A stretch of DNA of 39,886 nt from NCBI GenBank assembly GCA_965371805.1, contig CBDUZW010000049.1, forward strand, positions 1 to 39,886, in the 5' to 3' direction. The stretch comes from JAOZTV01 sp965371805 (lineage in GTDB: Bacteria; Acidobacteriota; Aminicenantia; UBA2199). Position numbers and translations under genes: made by a program. Under the pieces are notes generated by a model. It saw only the letters and a program-made list of their open reading frames with translations. It made no database searches and had not been told where the DNA came from. Position 1 is the first letter of the stretch; every line of letters begins with the position of its first letter. Below, one piece after another: positions 1-7,121 of the stretch.

Positions 1-538
1 CATATACTTGATTATCTAATGTTTTTACTCTAATTATATAATTTGTGTTATTGGAAATAGTACCAGGTATTGTCCAGCTATAACTACCATCATTGGGGGT
101 TGAATCTGTTATGCCTACAATCTTTGACCCGTTCTGGTATAATCGTATTTTCACATTTGCATTTTGAGTACCTGTCTTATCCCAGGTGATTGTATAAAGC
201 GAACCCTTATTCCAGGTAACACCGGAACCGGGAGCGGTCATGGTTATTGTTGCTCCAGCACCATCTGTTATTGCAAATTCAGCACTATCATCATATACTT
301 GATTATCTAATGTTTTTACTCTAATTATATAATTTGTGTTATTGGAGATAGTACCAGGTATTGTCCAGCTATAACTACCATCATTGGGAGTTGAATCTGT
401 TACGCCTAATATCTTTGACCCATTCTGATACAACCTTATCTTCACATTTGCATTCTGAGTACCTGTCTTGTCCCAGGTTATATTATAAGATGACCCTTTG
501 GTCCAGGAAACTCCTGAACCAGGGGATGTAATTCCAAT
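1..538 (-). repeat. Tandem 291-bp coding repeat (Kre9-type domain, two units visible)
   Basis: The 21-base string beginning at position 1 recurs at position 292, giving a period of exactly 291 bp (97 codons). Over the ~245 bp where both units are visible they differ at only a few positions. The protein copies are almost identical (for example NGSKILGVTDSTPNDGSY against NGSKIVGITDSTPNDGSY). More units probably continue to the left. The same domain, in closely related DNA, reappears at 39634-39886 and in more diverged form at ~38650-39330. Confidence 0.9.
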
Positions 539-1477
539 AGAGTTAGATGACCCACCCCAACCTGCAAGTCTTGCCCAGATCCACCATGCTGCATATGCCC
601 TTCTATTAGAGGTAATATGCTGTGGCAGTCCATCACAATGAGCAGGCCATTTTACACTACCTGAGCCATAACTTCTTGTTGCAAACCAGTCAACACCCTC
701 AGTATGAGAGTCAAAATATGTCTTATGTTGTTCATTATTGTTTCCGCTCTCATCCGGATTATAAGCATCAGTTTCATAATCATATGTATCCTGACTCCAG
801 TAATCCAAACAGAAATAATTATTTGCTTTACAGAAATCAACAATTCTTTTATGGTTCTGATATGGTGATCTTAGATATGATCCTTCTGGAGTATCGCCAT
901 CACTTCCTCTGGCATATCCGGTCATAAAAACAAAATTTACTTCATTTGCAGCAGTTCTTCCCTTTGAACCACCGGCACTATATATATCAATAAGTTCAGC
1001 AAAATTATCAATGTATCGTTGTACATCATGTCCTTCAATACTGCACCAGGACCACATTACAACATTTACATCAGAATGAGAATCCAGATAACTAACTGTC
1101 CCTCTAAAATATCCAGTATGTCCATTTGAGTCTAGACCATCAGCACTTAAATCAGTTCCTGAAGCCCCTCTATAATGAATATCAAGTTTTCCTGAAACCG
1201 GAACACCATTATATGTAAAAGCAAATTTAGTGTCATCTCCAGCTTTATACTGCATTAAACCTCTCATTCCATCAACTGTTTGAGTTGAATGAGATGTTCC
1301 ACAATACAAAATATGCAAATCGCTCTTTGCAGCAGTTATTGCCCAATCAGGAATAGTTCTTAAAACACTCTCTTTTGCTACCTTATAATCCGCAATATAC
1401 TCTTGTGAAAAAGAAGGGATAGATATAAAAATAATTAAACAGACTAAAAATATAGCAAACTTTTTTAAACTAGACAT
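1..1477 (-). CDS. Secreted protein with unknown N-terminal domain and tandem Kre9/KNH-type repeats (3' end outside window)
   Basis: Reading leftwards from the ATG at 1477 there is an open frame of 492 codons with no stop, so the gene runs off the left edge. It begins with a signal peptide (MSSLKKFAIFLVCLIIF..., cleavage near SFS-Q). Residues ~35-310 form a domain I do not recognise firmly. It has an early strand plus GTSHS motif, a later NEVNFVFMTGYARGS block and a CDGLPQHIT segment near its end. This layout could be a very distant SGNH/GDSL-type hydrolase, but that is a weak guess. From ~residue 313 on there are tandem domains of 97 residues (GITSPGSGVSWTKGSSYNI ... YSWTIP ... YIIRVKT), matching the Kre9/KNH (Ser-Thr-rich GPI-anchored-like) beta-sandwich seen in bacterial secreted proteins. 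An AAGGAG Shine-Dalgarno lies about 5 nt before the ATG, and a sigma-54-type promoter lies upstream. The role is probably extracellular or cell-surface; substrate unknown. Confidence 0.85.
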   Translation of the reverse strand, partial: MSSLKKFAIFLVCLIIFISIPSFSQEYIADYKVAKESVLRTIPDWAITAAKSDLHILYCGTSHSTQTVDGMRGLMQYKAGDDTKFAFTYNGVPVSGKLDIHYRGASGTDLSADGLDSNGHTGYFRGTVSYLDSHSDVNVVMWSWCSIEGHDVQRYIDNFAELIDIYSAGGSKGRTAANEVNFVFMTGYARGSDGDTPEGSYLRSPYQNHKRIVDFCKANNYFCLDYWSQDTYDYETDAYNPDESGNNNEQHKTYFDSHTEGVDWFATRSYGSGSVKWPAHCDGLPQHITSNRRAYAAWWIWARLAGWGGSSNSIGITSPGSGVSWTKGSSYNITWDKTGTQNANVKIRLYQNGSKILGVTDSTPNDGSYSWTIPGTISNNTNYIIRVKTLDNQVYDDSAEFAITDGAGATITMTAPGSGVTWNKGSLYTITWDKTGTQNANVKIRLYQNGSKIVGITDSTPNDGSYSWTIPGTISNNTNYIIRVKTLDNQVY

Positions 1478-1510
1478 ATAAAACTCCTTATTATTTAAGT
1501 AATTTTTAAT

Positions 1511-1526
1511 AGCAATTATGATGCCA
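1511..1526 (-). promoter_or_regulatory. Sigma-54 (-24/-12) promoter for the leftward secreted-protein gene
   Basis: On the minus strand the sequence is TGGCATCATAATTGCT. It matches TGGCAC-N5-TTGCA in the -24 GG and -12 GC elements, with the required 10 nt between the GG and GC dinucleotides. The predicted start is near 1500, giving a ~23-nt leader that contains the Shine-Dalgarno of the gene starting at 1477. The divergent neighbour is a sigma-54-dependent activator, which makes the assignment more credible. I did not identify upstream activator sites. Confidence 0.7.
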
Positions 1527-1710
1527 TAAAATATACAAATTTGGACGAATAGAGTGATTTAAGGAAAATAGTTGATATATTCGAATCAATCAGTATAAAT
1601 AAAATATAATTTTCCCCGGCATTAAATAAACTTGAACGACTAAGCACATCTTCTTTACACATTAACCTTAACAATATGTAAACCTGTAAAGTGTTTTTTG
1701 TGTACTCTTA

Positions 1711-1739
1711 TTGACATTTTTATGTATATAAAATAGAAT
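1711..1739 (+). promoter_or_regulatory. Consensus -35/-10 promoter, predicted leaderless
   Basis: TTGACA (1711-1716), a 17-bp spacer and TAGAAT (1734-1739). The ATG of the FHA/sigma-54 activator begins at 1747, 7 nt after the -10 box, which is where transcription should start. No Shine-Dalgarno precedes that ATG. Confidence 0.7.
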
Positions 1740-1746
1740 AGCAGGC

Positions 1747-3504
1747 ATGTTATACCTATTATATTTAAGAAATGGATTTATCAAGAAAGTTCCACTAAGT
1801 AAAAAGAATACTAGTTTAGGAAGATCGATCTCCAATGACCTGCAATTGGATGAGGTGTTTGTTTCAAAAGAGCATGCGAAGATCGTTATGAAACAAGACT
1901 CTATAGAGATATTTGATCTAAACTCAACAAATGGTGTTTTTTCAAAAAAAGGAAAAATTAAAAATGAAATTATCAACCTGAATCAGTACTTTAGAATTGG
2001 ACATATTAAATTTTATCTAAAAATGGGAAATGCAAAAGAATTTATTATATCTGAAAAAATTCAACCAAAACTAAACAGGGCATTTAACCAGCAAATAGTA
2101 AATAATGACAAAACAATAGAAGTAGTTAATCATCTTTTTTCAGAACAACTTGCAGAAATCCTTAACATTGGCTTTGGGCTTCCGGACATATCAAATATAT
2201 TAGAACTTTCTAAAGATCTACTACAAAATACAATAGGTACCGGCACACTACTGCTGCTTTCAAGAGAAAAAAATAATAATAAAATTGTTTCCCAATGGAA
2301 TGATTCTTGGGGAACTAAAAAAATAATTGATAAAATTCTAAAGAAAATCCCTATCTATGACAAACAGTTCTCAAACACCAGGACCGAAAGTGATCATTAT
2401 ATTTGTTCTTATCCAATCCATCTGAATAAGATACCTTCGGCACTACTCTATTTAACCTCTTCAGACGAAAAAATCCCGGAACATATAAGTGAATTTATAG
2501 AGATATTGTCAATAGAAATATCGACAATTGACAGCCTGATTAAACAGAATAAAGAGACAAACTCAGAGAACGACCCCAAATATCAGAAAATCATCTCTAT
2601 TAATTCCGATTTGAACAATCTGATCGCTCAAAGCAAAAAGATCGCTGGCAGTAATCTCTCAATTCTTATAGAGGGGGAGACAGGAACAGGAAAAGAGTTG
2701 CTTGCAAAATTCATTCATTATAATTCGACAAACGACAAGGATAAATTCATAGCTCTAAACTGTTCTGCAATCCCGGAAAACCTTATGGAAGCAGAACTCT
2801 TCGGCCATGAAAAAGGTGCTTTTACAGACGCTTCAATGCAGCGAAAAGGTAAACTTGAGTTAGCATCAGGAGGCACCCTGATTCTTGATGAGATAGGTGA
2901 TATGCCACTAAATCTACAGGCAAAACTTTTAAGAGCCATTCAGGAAGAACAGTTTTACCGACTTGGAGGAACAGTTCCTATAAAAGTGAAGTTGAGAATA
3001 ATATCAATAACAAATAAAAATATATCAGAACTTATAGAACAGGATACCTTCAGGCAGGATCTTTATTATAGGATTGCACATATAGCTTTAAAGATCCCTC
3101 CTCTTAGAGACAGAAAAGAAGATATAATTCCATTACTCAACCACCTTATTGAAAAGCATTCAAAATCCATCAATACAAATATCAAGGGTTTTTGTAATGA
3201 AACTATCAAGGCATTGGAAATGTATAACTGGCCTGGAAACATCAGAGAATTGGAAAATGAATTAATCAAACTTCTAACTCTTGCAGAAAACAATGATATC
3301 ATAGATTTCAATATGTTAAAGCATGAAATAAAAGACAGTTATGAAAAAAGTGACCCGGAAAATTCAGGTGCATCAAATGAAAAAAAAACCATCCTTGATC
3401 TTTTGGATTCAAACAAATGGAATAAATCAATTGTTGCTGATAAAATGAAAATCAGTCGAACAGCACTCTATAATAAGTTAAAAAAACACTCAATAACCTT
3501 GTAG
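1747..3504 (+). CDS. FHA-domain sigma-54-dependent transcriptional activator (AAA+, Fis-type HTH)
   Basis: 585 residues. An N-terminal FHA phosphothreonine-binding domain (about 1-92) carries the conserved GR (25-26), SKEH (40-43) and NSTNG (59-63). A GAF-like region (~125-270) follows. The sigma-54 interaction AAA+ domain (~285-515) has Walker A GETGTGKE (310-317), a GAFTDA loop (357-362; canonical GAFTGA) and Walker B LILDEIGD (~378-385). RQDLYYRI and NWPGNIRELEN are also present. The C-terminal Fis-type helix-turn-helix is at ~545-585 (SIVADKMKISRTALYNKLKK). This is an enhancer-binding protein that remodels sigma-54 polymerase, probably controlled by Ser/Thr phosphorylation or phosphopeptide binding through FHA. 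The FHA fold starts almost at residue 1, so the ATG at 1747 is the only sensible start. It is divergent from the -24/-12 promoter at 1511-1526, its likely target. It ends in tandem stops TAG-TAA, 14 nt from the convergent TPR gene. Confidence 0.93.
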   Translation: MLYLLYLRNGFIKKVPLSKKNTSLGRSISNDLQLDEVFVSKEHAKIVMKQDSIEIFDLNSTNGVFSKKGKIKNEIINLNQYFRIGHIKFYLKMGNAKEFIISEKIQPKLNRAFNQQIVNNDKTIEVVNHLFSEQLAEILNIGFGLPDISNILELSKDLLQNTIGTGTLLLLSREKNNNKIVSQWNDSWGTKKIIDKILKKIPIYDKQFSNTRTESDHYICSYPIHLNKIPSALLYLTSSDEKIPEHISEFIEILSIEISTIDSLIKQNKETNSENDPKYQKIISINSDLNNLIAQSKKIAGSNLSILIEGETGTGKELLAKFIHYNSTNDKDKFIALNCSAIPENLMEAELFGHEKGAFTDASMQRKGKLELASGGTLILDEIGDMPLNLQAKLLRAIQEEQFYRLGGTVPIKVKLRIISITNKNISELIEQDTFRQDLYYRIAHIALKIPPLRDRKEDIIPLLNHLIEKHSKSINTNIKGFCNETIKALEMYNWPGNIRELENELIKLLTLAENNDIIDFNMLKHEIKDSYEKSDPENSGASNEKKTILDLLDSNKWNKSIVADKMKISRTALYNKLKKHSITL

Positions 3505-3518
3505 TAAAAATATAATAA

Positions 3519-5123
3519 TTATTTCTTGCCTGGGACTCTGCAGGGTTGGTTGATTTTGAAATAATCCAGGTTTCGCTTTAATAGATCCATTATTTGTTTG
3601 CTGCTTTTTGAAGTAAATGCAAATAAAATCGCCTCCTCCATCCACTCAATTGCTTTAGAACACTTATTCAGTTCAGCATAAGCCATAGCGATGGTTCGGG
3701 TGTATTCATAGTTTTTTTTTGCTTTAATTACCGACAATGCCAGTTCTAATCCCTTCTTGCCATTTCGAGCTGACAGATCAGGTGAAGAGACCAGTAATCT
3801 TGCAAGTGAATGAGCAATAATCCCATTATATGGCAACTTAGAATGGGCTTCCTCTAACACCTTAATCGCCTCTTTATGTTGCTTTGCCCGGGAAAATATT
3901 TTACTGATTTCCTCCCAGCACTGCATCAATCCTGAGTCAAGTCTTAAAGCTAACCTGAAATGTTTAAATGCTAAAGAATATTGTTTGTTTTCCTTAAATA
4001 GAACAGCGATTGCATAGTGTGTTTTTGCATCCTTAGGCATTTTTTTCAAGACTTTTTTAAAATGAGAGATTGCTTTCCTATAGAGACCTATATATCCATA
4101 CATTGATCCAAGATTATAGTGAACTGTTTCATTATCAGGAGCTAAAGAGGATGCTGCCTGGAAATTTGTAATAGCCTTTCTATATTTTTTCAATTTAGCC
4201 AGAGTTACTCCCAGATTAATTAATGCAGCAGGATTTTCCGGATTAGCCTCTGCAGCTAAATTAAACTCAGAAGCAGCTTCCTCGAATCTTCCTGCAGAAT
4301 ATGCAAGTCTCCCGGACAATAGATGAACTCTGTAACCCGTTTTCAGCTTTTCAAGTTTTGTTTTAAGAGGGTCCATAGGTTGAATACCTACCATCCCTCT
4401 TTTTGACAAATTTTTTATGGCATTTTCTCTGTCCCCAATCCCTCTATATGCCATTGCCAACTGATAATACAATTTATTTGCCTCTGGTTTTATTTCTAAA
4501 GCTGCAAGCAGAAATTTTATAGCTTCCTTATATTCTTTCTTATCCAGACAAATACCTCCCAGTCTTGCCAAAATAGCCGGTCCATTAGGATTAATTTTAT
4601 AGGCAGATTCAAAGGCTTCTAATGCCCTGGAAATATTACTTAACTTTCTATAACACTCACCAATCCTTATCTTAATTAAGTATTTTATTATTGGTGGTTC
4701 ATTACTTTCTTTAATATCTGTGTAATATTCAAGTGCCTTTGAAAAGTCACCGGTCGATTGATTAAGAAATGCCAGTGAATATTTCCATCTAAAATCGTTT
4801 GGAGAGAGTATAAGAGCATTTTTATAACAGGCTTCAGCTGAATCATTCAGCTCATAAGTTTGATATAATCTCGCAAGTTCCCCATAAGCATTTGCTTTTT
4901 TATCAATCGACACAGATTTAGTTGTAACTACCTTATCAACCATCTTTCTTCCTTCAGCTAACTGTTTACTCACAGCCTTTTCCAAATGCTTTAAAGGAGG
5001 CTTGGGAATATTGATCATCTTTTTCTTAGATTGAGGATAAGTATTAAAAGTAAGTATCAAACTAATAAAAAGGAAAATAAAAAATTTAAAGAAACGGTTC
5101 ATTTTATTATTTAATACATTCAT
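3519..5123 (-). CDS. Secreted/periplasmic TPR protein
   Basis: 534 residues. The signal peptide is FFKFFIFLFISLILTFNTYPQ (residues ~11-31), followed by roughly ten tetratricopeptide repeats from ~60 to ~510. Typical signatures are LARLYQTYELNDSAEACYKNAL and AALINLGVTLAKLKKYRKAI. No enzymatic domain is visible; TPR arrays act as protein-protein scaffolds, here outside the cytoplasm. The ATG at 5123 overlaps the last base of the upstream stop (TAATG), and an AGGTG ribosome-binding site lies inside the end of that gene, so translation is coupled to the CRTAC1-like gene. The two products probably work together, for example in outer-membrane or extracellular assembly; that is inference. Confidence 0.85.
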   Translation of the reverse strand: MNVLNNKMNRFFKFFIFLFISLILTFNTYPQSKKKMINIPKPPLKHLEKAVSKQLAEGRKMVDKVVTTKSVSIDKKANAYGELARLYQTYELNDSAEACYKNALILSPNDFRWKYSLAFLNQSTGDFSKALEYYTDIKESNEPPIIKYLIKIRIGECYRKLSNISRALEAFESAYKINPNGPAILARLGGICLDKKEYKEAIKFLLAALEIKPEANKLYYQLAMAYRGIGDRENAIKNLSKRGMVGIQPMDPLKTKLEKLKTGYRVHLLSGRLAYSAGRFEEAASEFNLAAEANPENPAALINLGVTLAKLKKYRKAITNFQAASSLAPDNETVHYNLGSMYGYIGLYRKAISHFKKVLKKMPKDAKTHYAIAVLFKENKQYSLAFKHFRLALRLDSGLMQCWEEISKIFSRAKQHKEAIKVLEEAHSKLPYNGIIAHSLARLLVSSPDLSARNGKKGLELALSVIKAKKNYEYTRTIAMAYAELNKCSKAIEWMEEAILFAFTSKSSKQIMDLLKRNLDYFKINQPCRVPGKK

Positions 5124-6892
5124 TATTTGTCACCTTTTTTTAATGTTCCTTTTCTTATTATTGTATATTTACCAGGAACAGGATTATCCCAGATTTCTTT
5201 GCTCCCATCCGGCCAGGTGATCTCAATTTCATCTATTTTACTGTCACTGCCTAATCCAAAAACCAGGCGGGGATCATTTGAAGCACAATAACTCCCCTCA
5301 GTTCTTACATATTTTAAAAGCAGAGGTTGCCCTTTTCGTTTTAAAACAACCTTTGTACCAAGCATATCTCTTTTCTTTTTTGGATCAATCAATTGCAATC
5401 CTATCCATTTATTTCCATTTGTATTATTTTTTAATAACCTTACATGACCATTATTATTAGAGACTAGAATATCAATATCTCCATCATTGTCTATATCTCC
5501 AAATGCAGTGCCTCTACTTACCTCTGATACAGAAAAACTTTTTTTTGACTGATCAGATACATCAATAAGTTTTTTCCCATTTTCATTTCTAAATAATTGA
5601 TTGGGTTGATGAAGTGGGTAAGGATCTCCCTTTAATGCAAGTTTTTCTATTTTTAAAACCGCACCGTTTGCTACAAAGAGGTCTAACCAGCCATCATTAT
5701 CATAATCAACCCAACTGGTTCCGAATGATGTAAAAGGAAAGCTTACTGCTGAAAGTCCGGCAGATATCGTTCTGTCTTCAAACAAACCTTTCCCATCACT
5801 AATATATAATGTATTTGTCTCACCCATAATATGAGTCATAAATAGATCCTCATCTCCATCACGATCAAAATCTCCTGCACTTATTCCCATGCTTGCTTCT
5901 GCATGGCCATCATTATTTACTGCGACACCTGCAAAAAGACCATCATCAGTAAAATTTTTCCCCTTATTGTTTATCCATAACTGGTTGGGCTTGCCGTCAT
6001 TAGTCACATAAATATCAAGCCATCCATCTCCATTTACATCTATAGAGGTAACGCCAAGTCCTGCAAGAGGCTTATAATTAATTAAAACTTTATTGGTAAC
6101 ATCTTCAAATGTTCCGTCTCCTTTATTATGAAAAAGCCTGTCTCTTTGTCCTTCAAATGCAGAAGGCCCGCAATAGTCTCTCCGACTGCTTTTCGCAAAA
6201 CACTTTTTATTGGAATTAAGATCAAAATGAACATAATTTGCTACATAAAGATCCAGCCAGCCATCCTTATCATAGTCAATTGCAGCAGCACTTGAACCCC
6301 AGAGATTATCTCCTGTTCTTGATTTTACAGTTGCATCAGTGAAAGTTCCATCCCCATTATTGTACATCATCTGGTTGGGACCATAATTTGTGATATAAAA
6401 ATCGATAAAACCGTCATTATTAAAATCACCCGTACAGATCCCCATTCCATAGCCGGTCATTTTCAAACCACATTTATCAGTAACGTCAACAAATTTAATA
6501 ATTTTTCCCCCTTTTTTATTTATATATGTGTCGTTACGGAACAGTCTATCTCTCGGGTTAGGATCTTTTGGAGGAAATAGGGCATCCTTCAGGGTTTTCT
6601 TATGACCTAACATTGCACCCTGGATCAGATATATATCTAAATCCCCATCATTATCATAATCAATGAACCCTCCACCCTGACCTGTCATCTCAGGGAAATA
6701 TAATTCACCTGACATCCCGTTAAAATGAACAAAATCAAGGCCAGCCTGTTTACTGATTTCAACAAAGAGTTCTTTACCTTCTTCATTTGGTTTTGTAGAT
6801 GCAAATAATGACAATTGAAAAAAAACAATCAATATAAAAATTATTTCTTTAATAAAAACCCTTTTACCACATATTCGATATATTAATCTCAT
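5123..6892 (-). CDS. CRTAC1-like secreted protein, FG-GAP/VCBS propeller with ASPIC/UnbV C-terminus
   Basis: About 589 residues from the ATG at 6892, chosen because AAAGGAG sits 5-7 nt upstream. An open frame continues to 6982, but that extension is translated from a dispersed repeat. A basic N-terminus and hydrophobic stretch (IIFILIVFFQLSLFAS) form the signal peptide. Seven FG-GAP/VCBS blades carry Ca-binding DxDxDG-type loops (DYDNDGDLDIYLIQG, DFNNDGFIDFYITNYG, DYDKDGWLDLYVANY, DVNGDGWLDIYVTN, DFDRDGDEDLFMTH, DYDNDGWLDLFVANG, DIDNDGDIDILVSN). The end is an ASPIC/UnbV domain (VFGLGSDSKIDEIEITWPDG). Family members are extracellular beta-propellers of unproven function. The label 'enediyne biosynthesis protein' sometimes attached to them comes from the UnbV name and is not supported here. 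The paralog at 28290 is the nearest relative in the window. Confidence 0.92.
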   Translation of the reverse strand: MRLIYRICGKRVFIKEIIFILIVFFQLSLFASTKPNEEGKELFVEISKQAGLDFVHFNGMSGELYFPEMTGQGGGFIDYDNDGDLDIYLIQGAMLGHKKTLKDALFPPKDPNPRDRLFRNDTYINKKGGKIIKFVDVTDKCGLKMTGYGMGICTGDFNNDGFIDFYITNYGPNQMMYNNGDGTFTDATVKSRTGDNLWGSSAAAIDYDKDGWLDLYVANYVHFDLNSNKKCFAKSSRRDYCGPSAFEGQRDRLFHNKGDGTFEDVTNKVLINYKPLAGLGVTSIDVNGDGWLDIYVTNDGKPNQLWINNKGKNFTDDGLFAGVAVNNDGHAEASMGISAGDFDRDGDEDLFMTHIMGETNTLYISDGKGLFEDRTISAGLSAVSFPFTSFGTSWVDYDNDGWLDLFVANGAVLKIEKLALKGDPYPLHQPNQLFRNENGKKLIDVSDQSKKSFSVSEVSRGTAFGDIDNDGDIDILVSNNNGHVRLLKNNTNGNKWIGLQLIDPKKKRDMLGTKVVLKRKGQPLLLKYVRTEGSYCASNDPRLVFGLGSDSKIDEIEITWPDGSKEIWDNPVPGKYTIIRKGTLKKGDK

Positions 6893-6910
6893 TTTTACTC
6901 CTTTAAGTTT

Positions 6911-7034
6911 GCCGCTTCCGGGGATATCCTCTTCACTAACTTTCGAAATTGTGCTCAATTTCTCTCTCCGGTCTTCACTCACTCAGACTTTCTTCGCTCC
7001 CTGCGGGGCACGTTCCGAGGAAATCCCCTCATGC
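6911..7034 (-). repeat. Dispersed structured repeat, copy A (124 bp)
   Basis: This G+C-richer intergenic segment is about 90% identical over a ~75-bp core to copy B at 13978-14056. The core runs from CGTGCCCCGCAGGG, through TCTGAGTGAGTGA, to the hairpin GAAATTG-agca-CAATTTC. Each end carries a related GGGGATTTCC / GGATATCCCCGG-like motif in direct orientation. It sits immediately upstream of the ribosome-binding site of the gene at 6892. The frame through it gives a short pseudo-peptide (MSEDRREKLSTIS...) that recurs in copy B. This reflects the DNA repeat, not a conserved protein. Confidence 0.85.
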
Positions 7035-7121
7035 TGGATAGACATAATTTATAATAAACTCAAAACCTGAGAACTTTTTATTTCAGCAGACAATGAATCA
7101 ATTCACCCACTCATCAATTAT

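Noticed and set aside
1..538. CRISPR or non-coding satellite array
   Set aside because: The 291-bp period is a whole number of codons in an open frame encoding a recognisable beta domain.
5123..6892. Enediyne biosynthesis assignment from the UnbV domain name
   Set aside because: No polyketide synthase or other enediyne genes are present; ASPIC/UnbV is a broad secreted-protein domain.
6893..6982. Upstream extension of the CRTAC1-like gene to 6982
   Set aside because: It covers the dispersed repeat; the ATG at 6892 has a strong Shine-Dalgarno and leads straight into the signal peptide.
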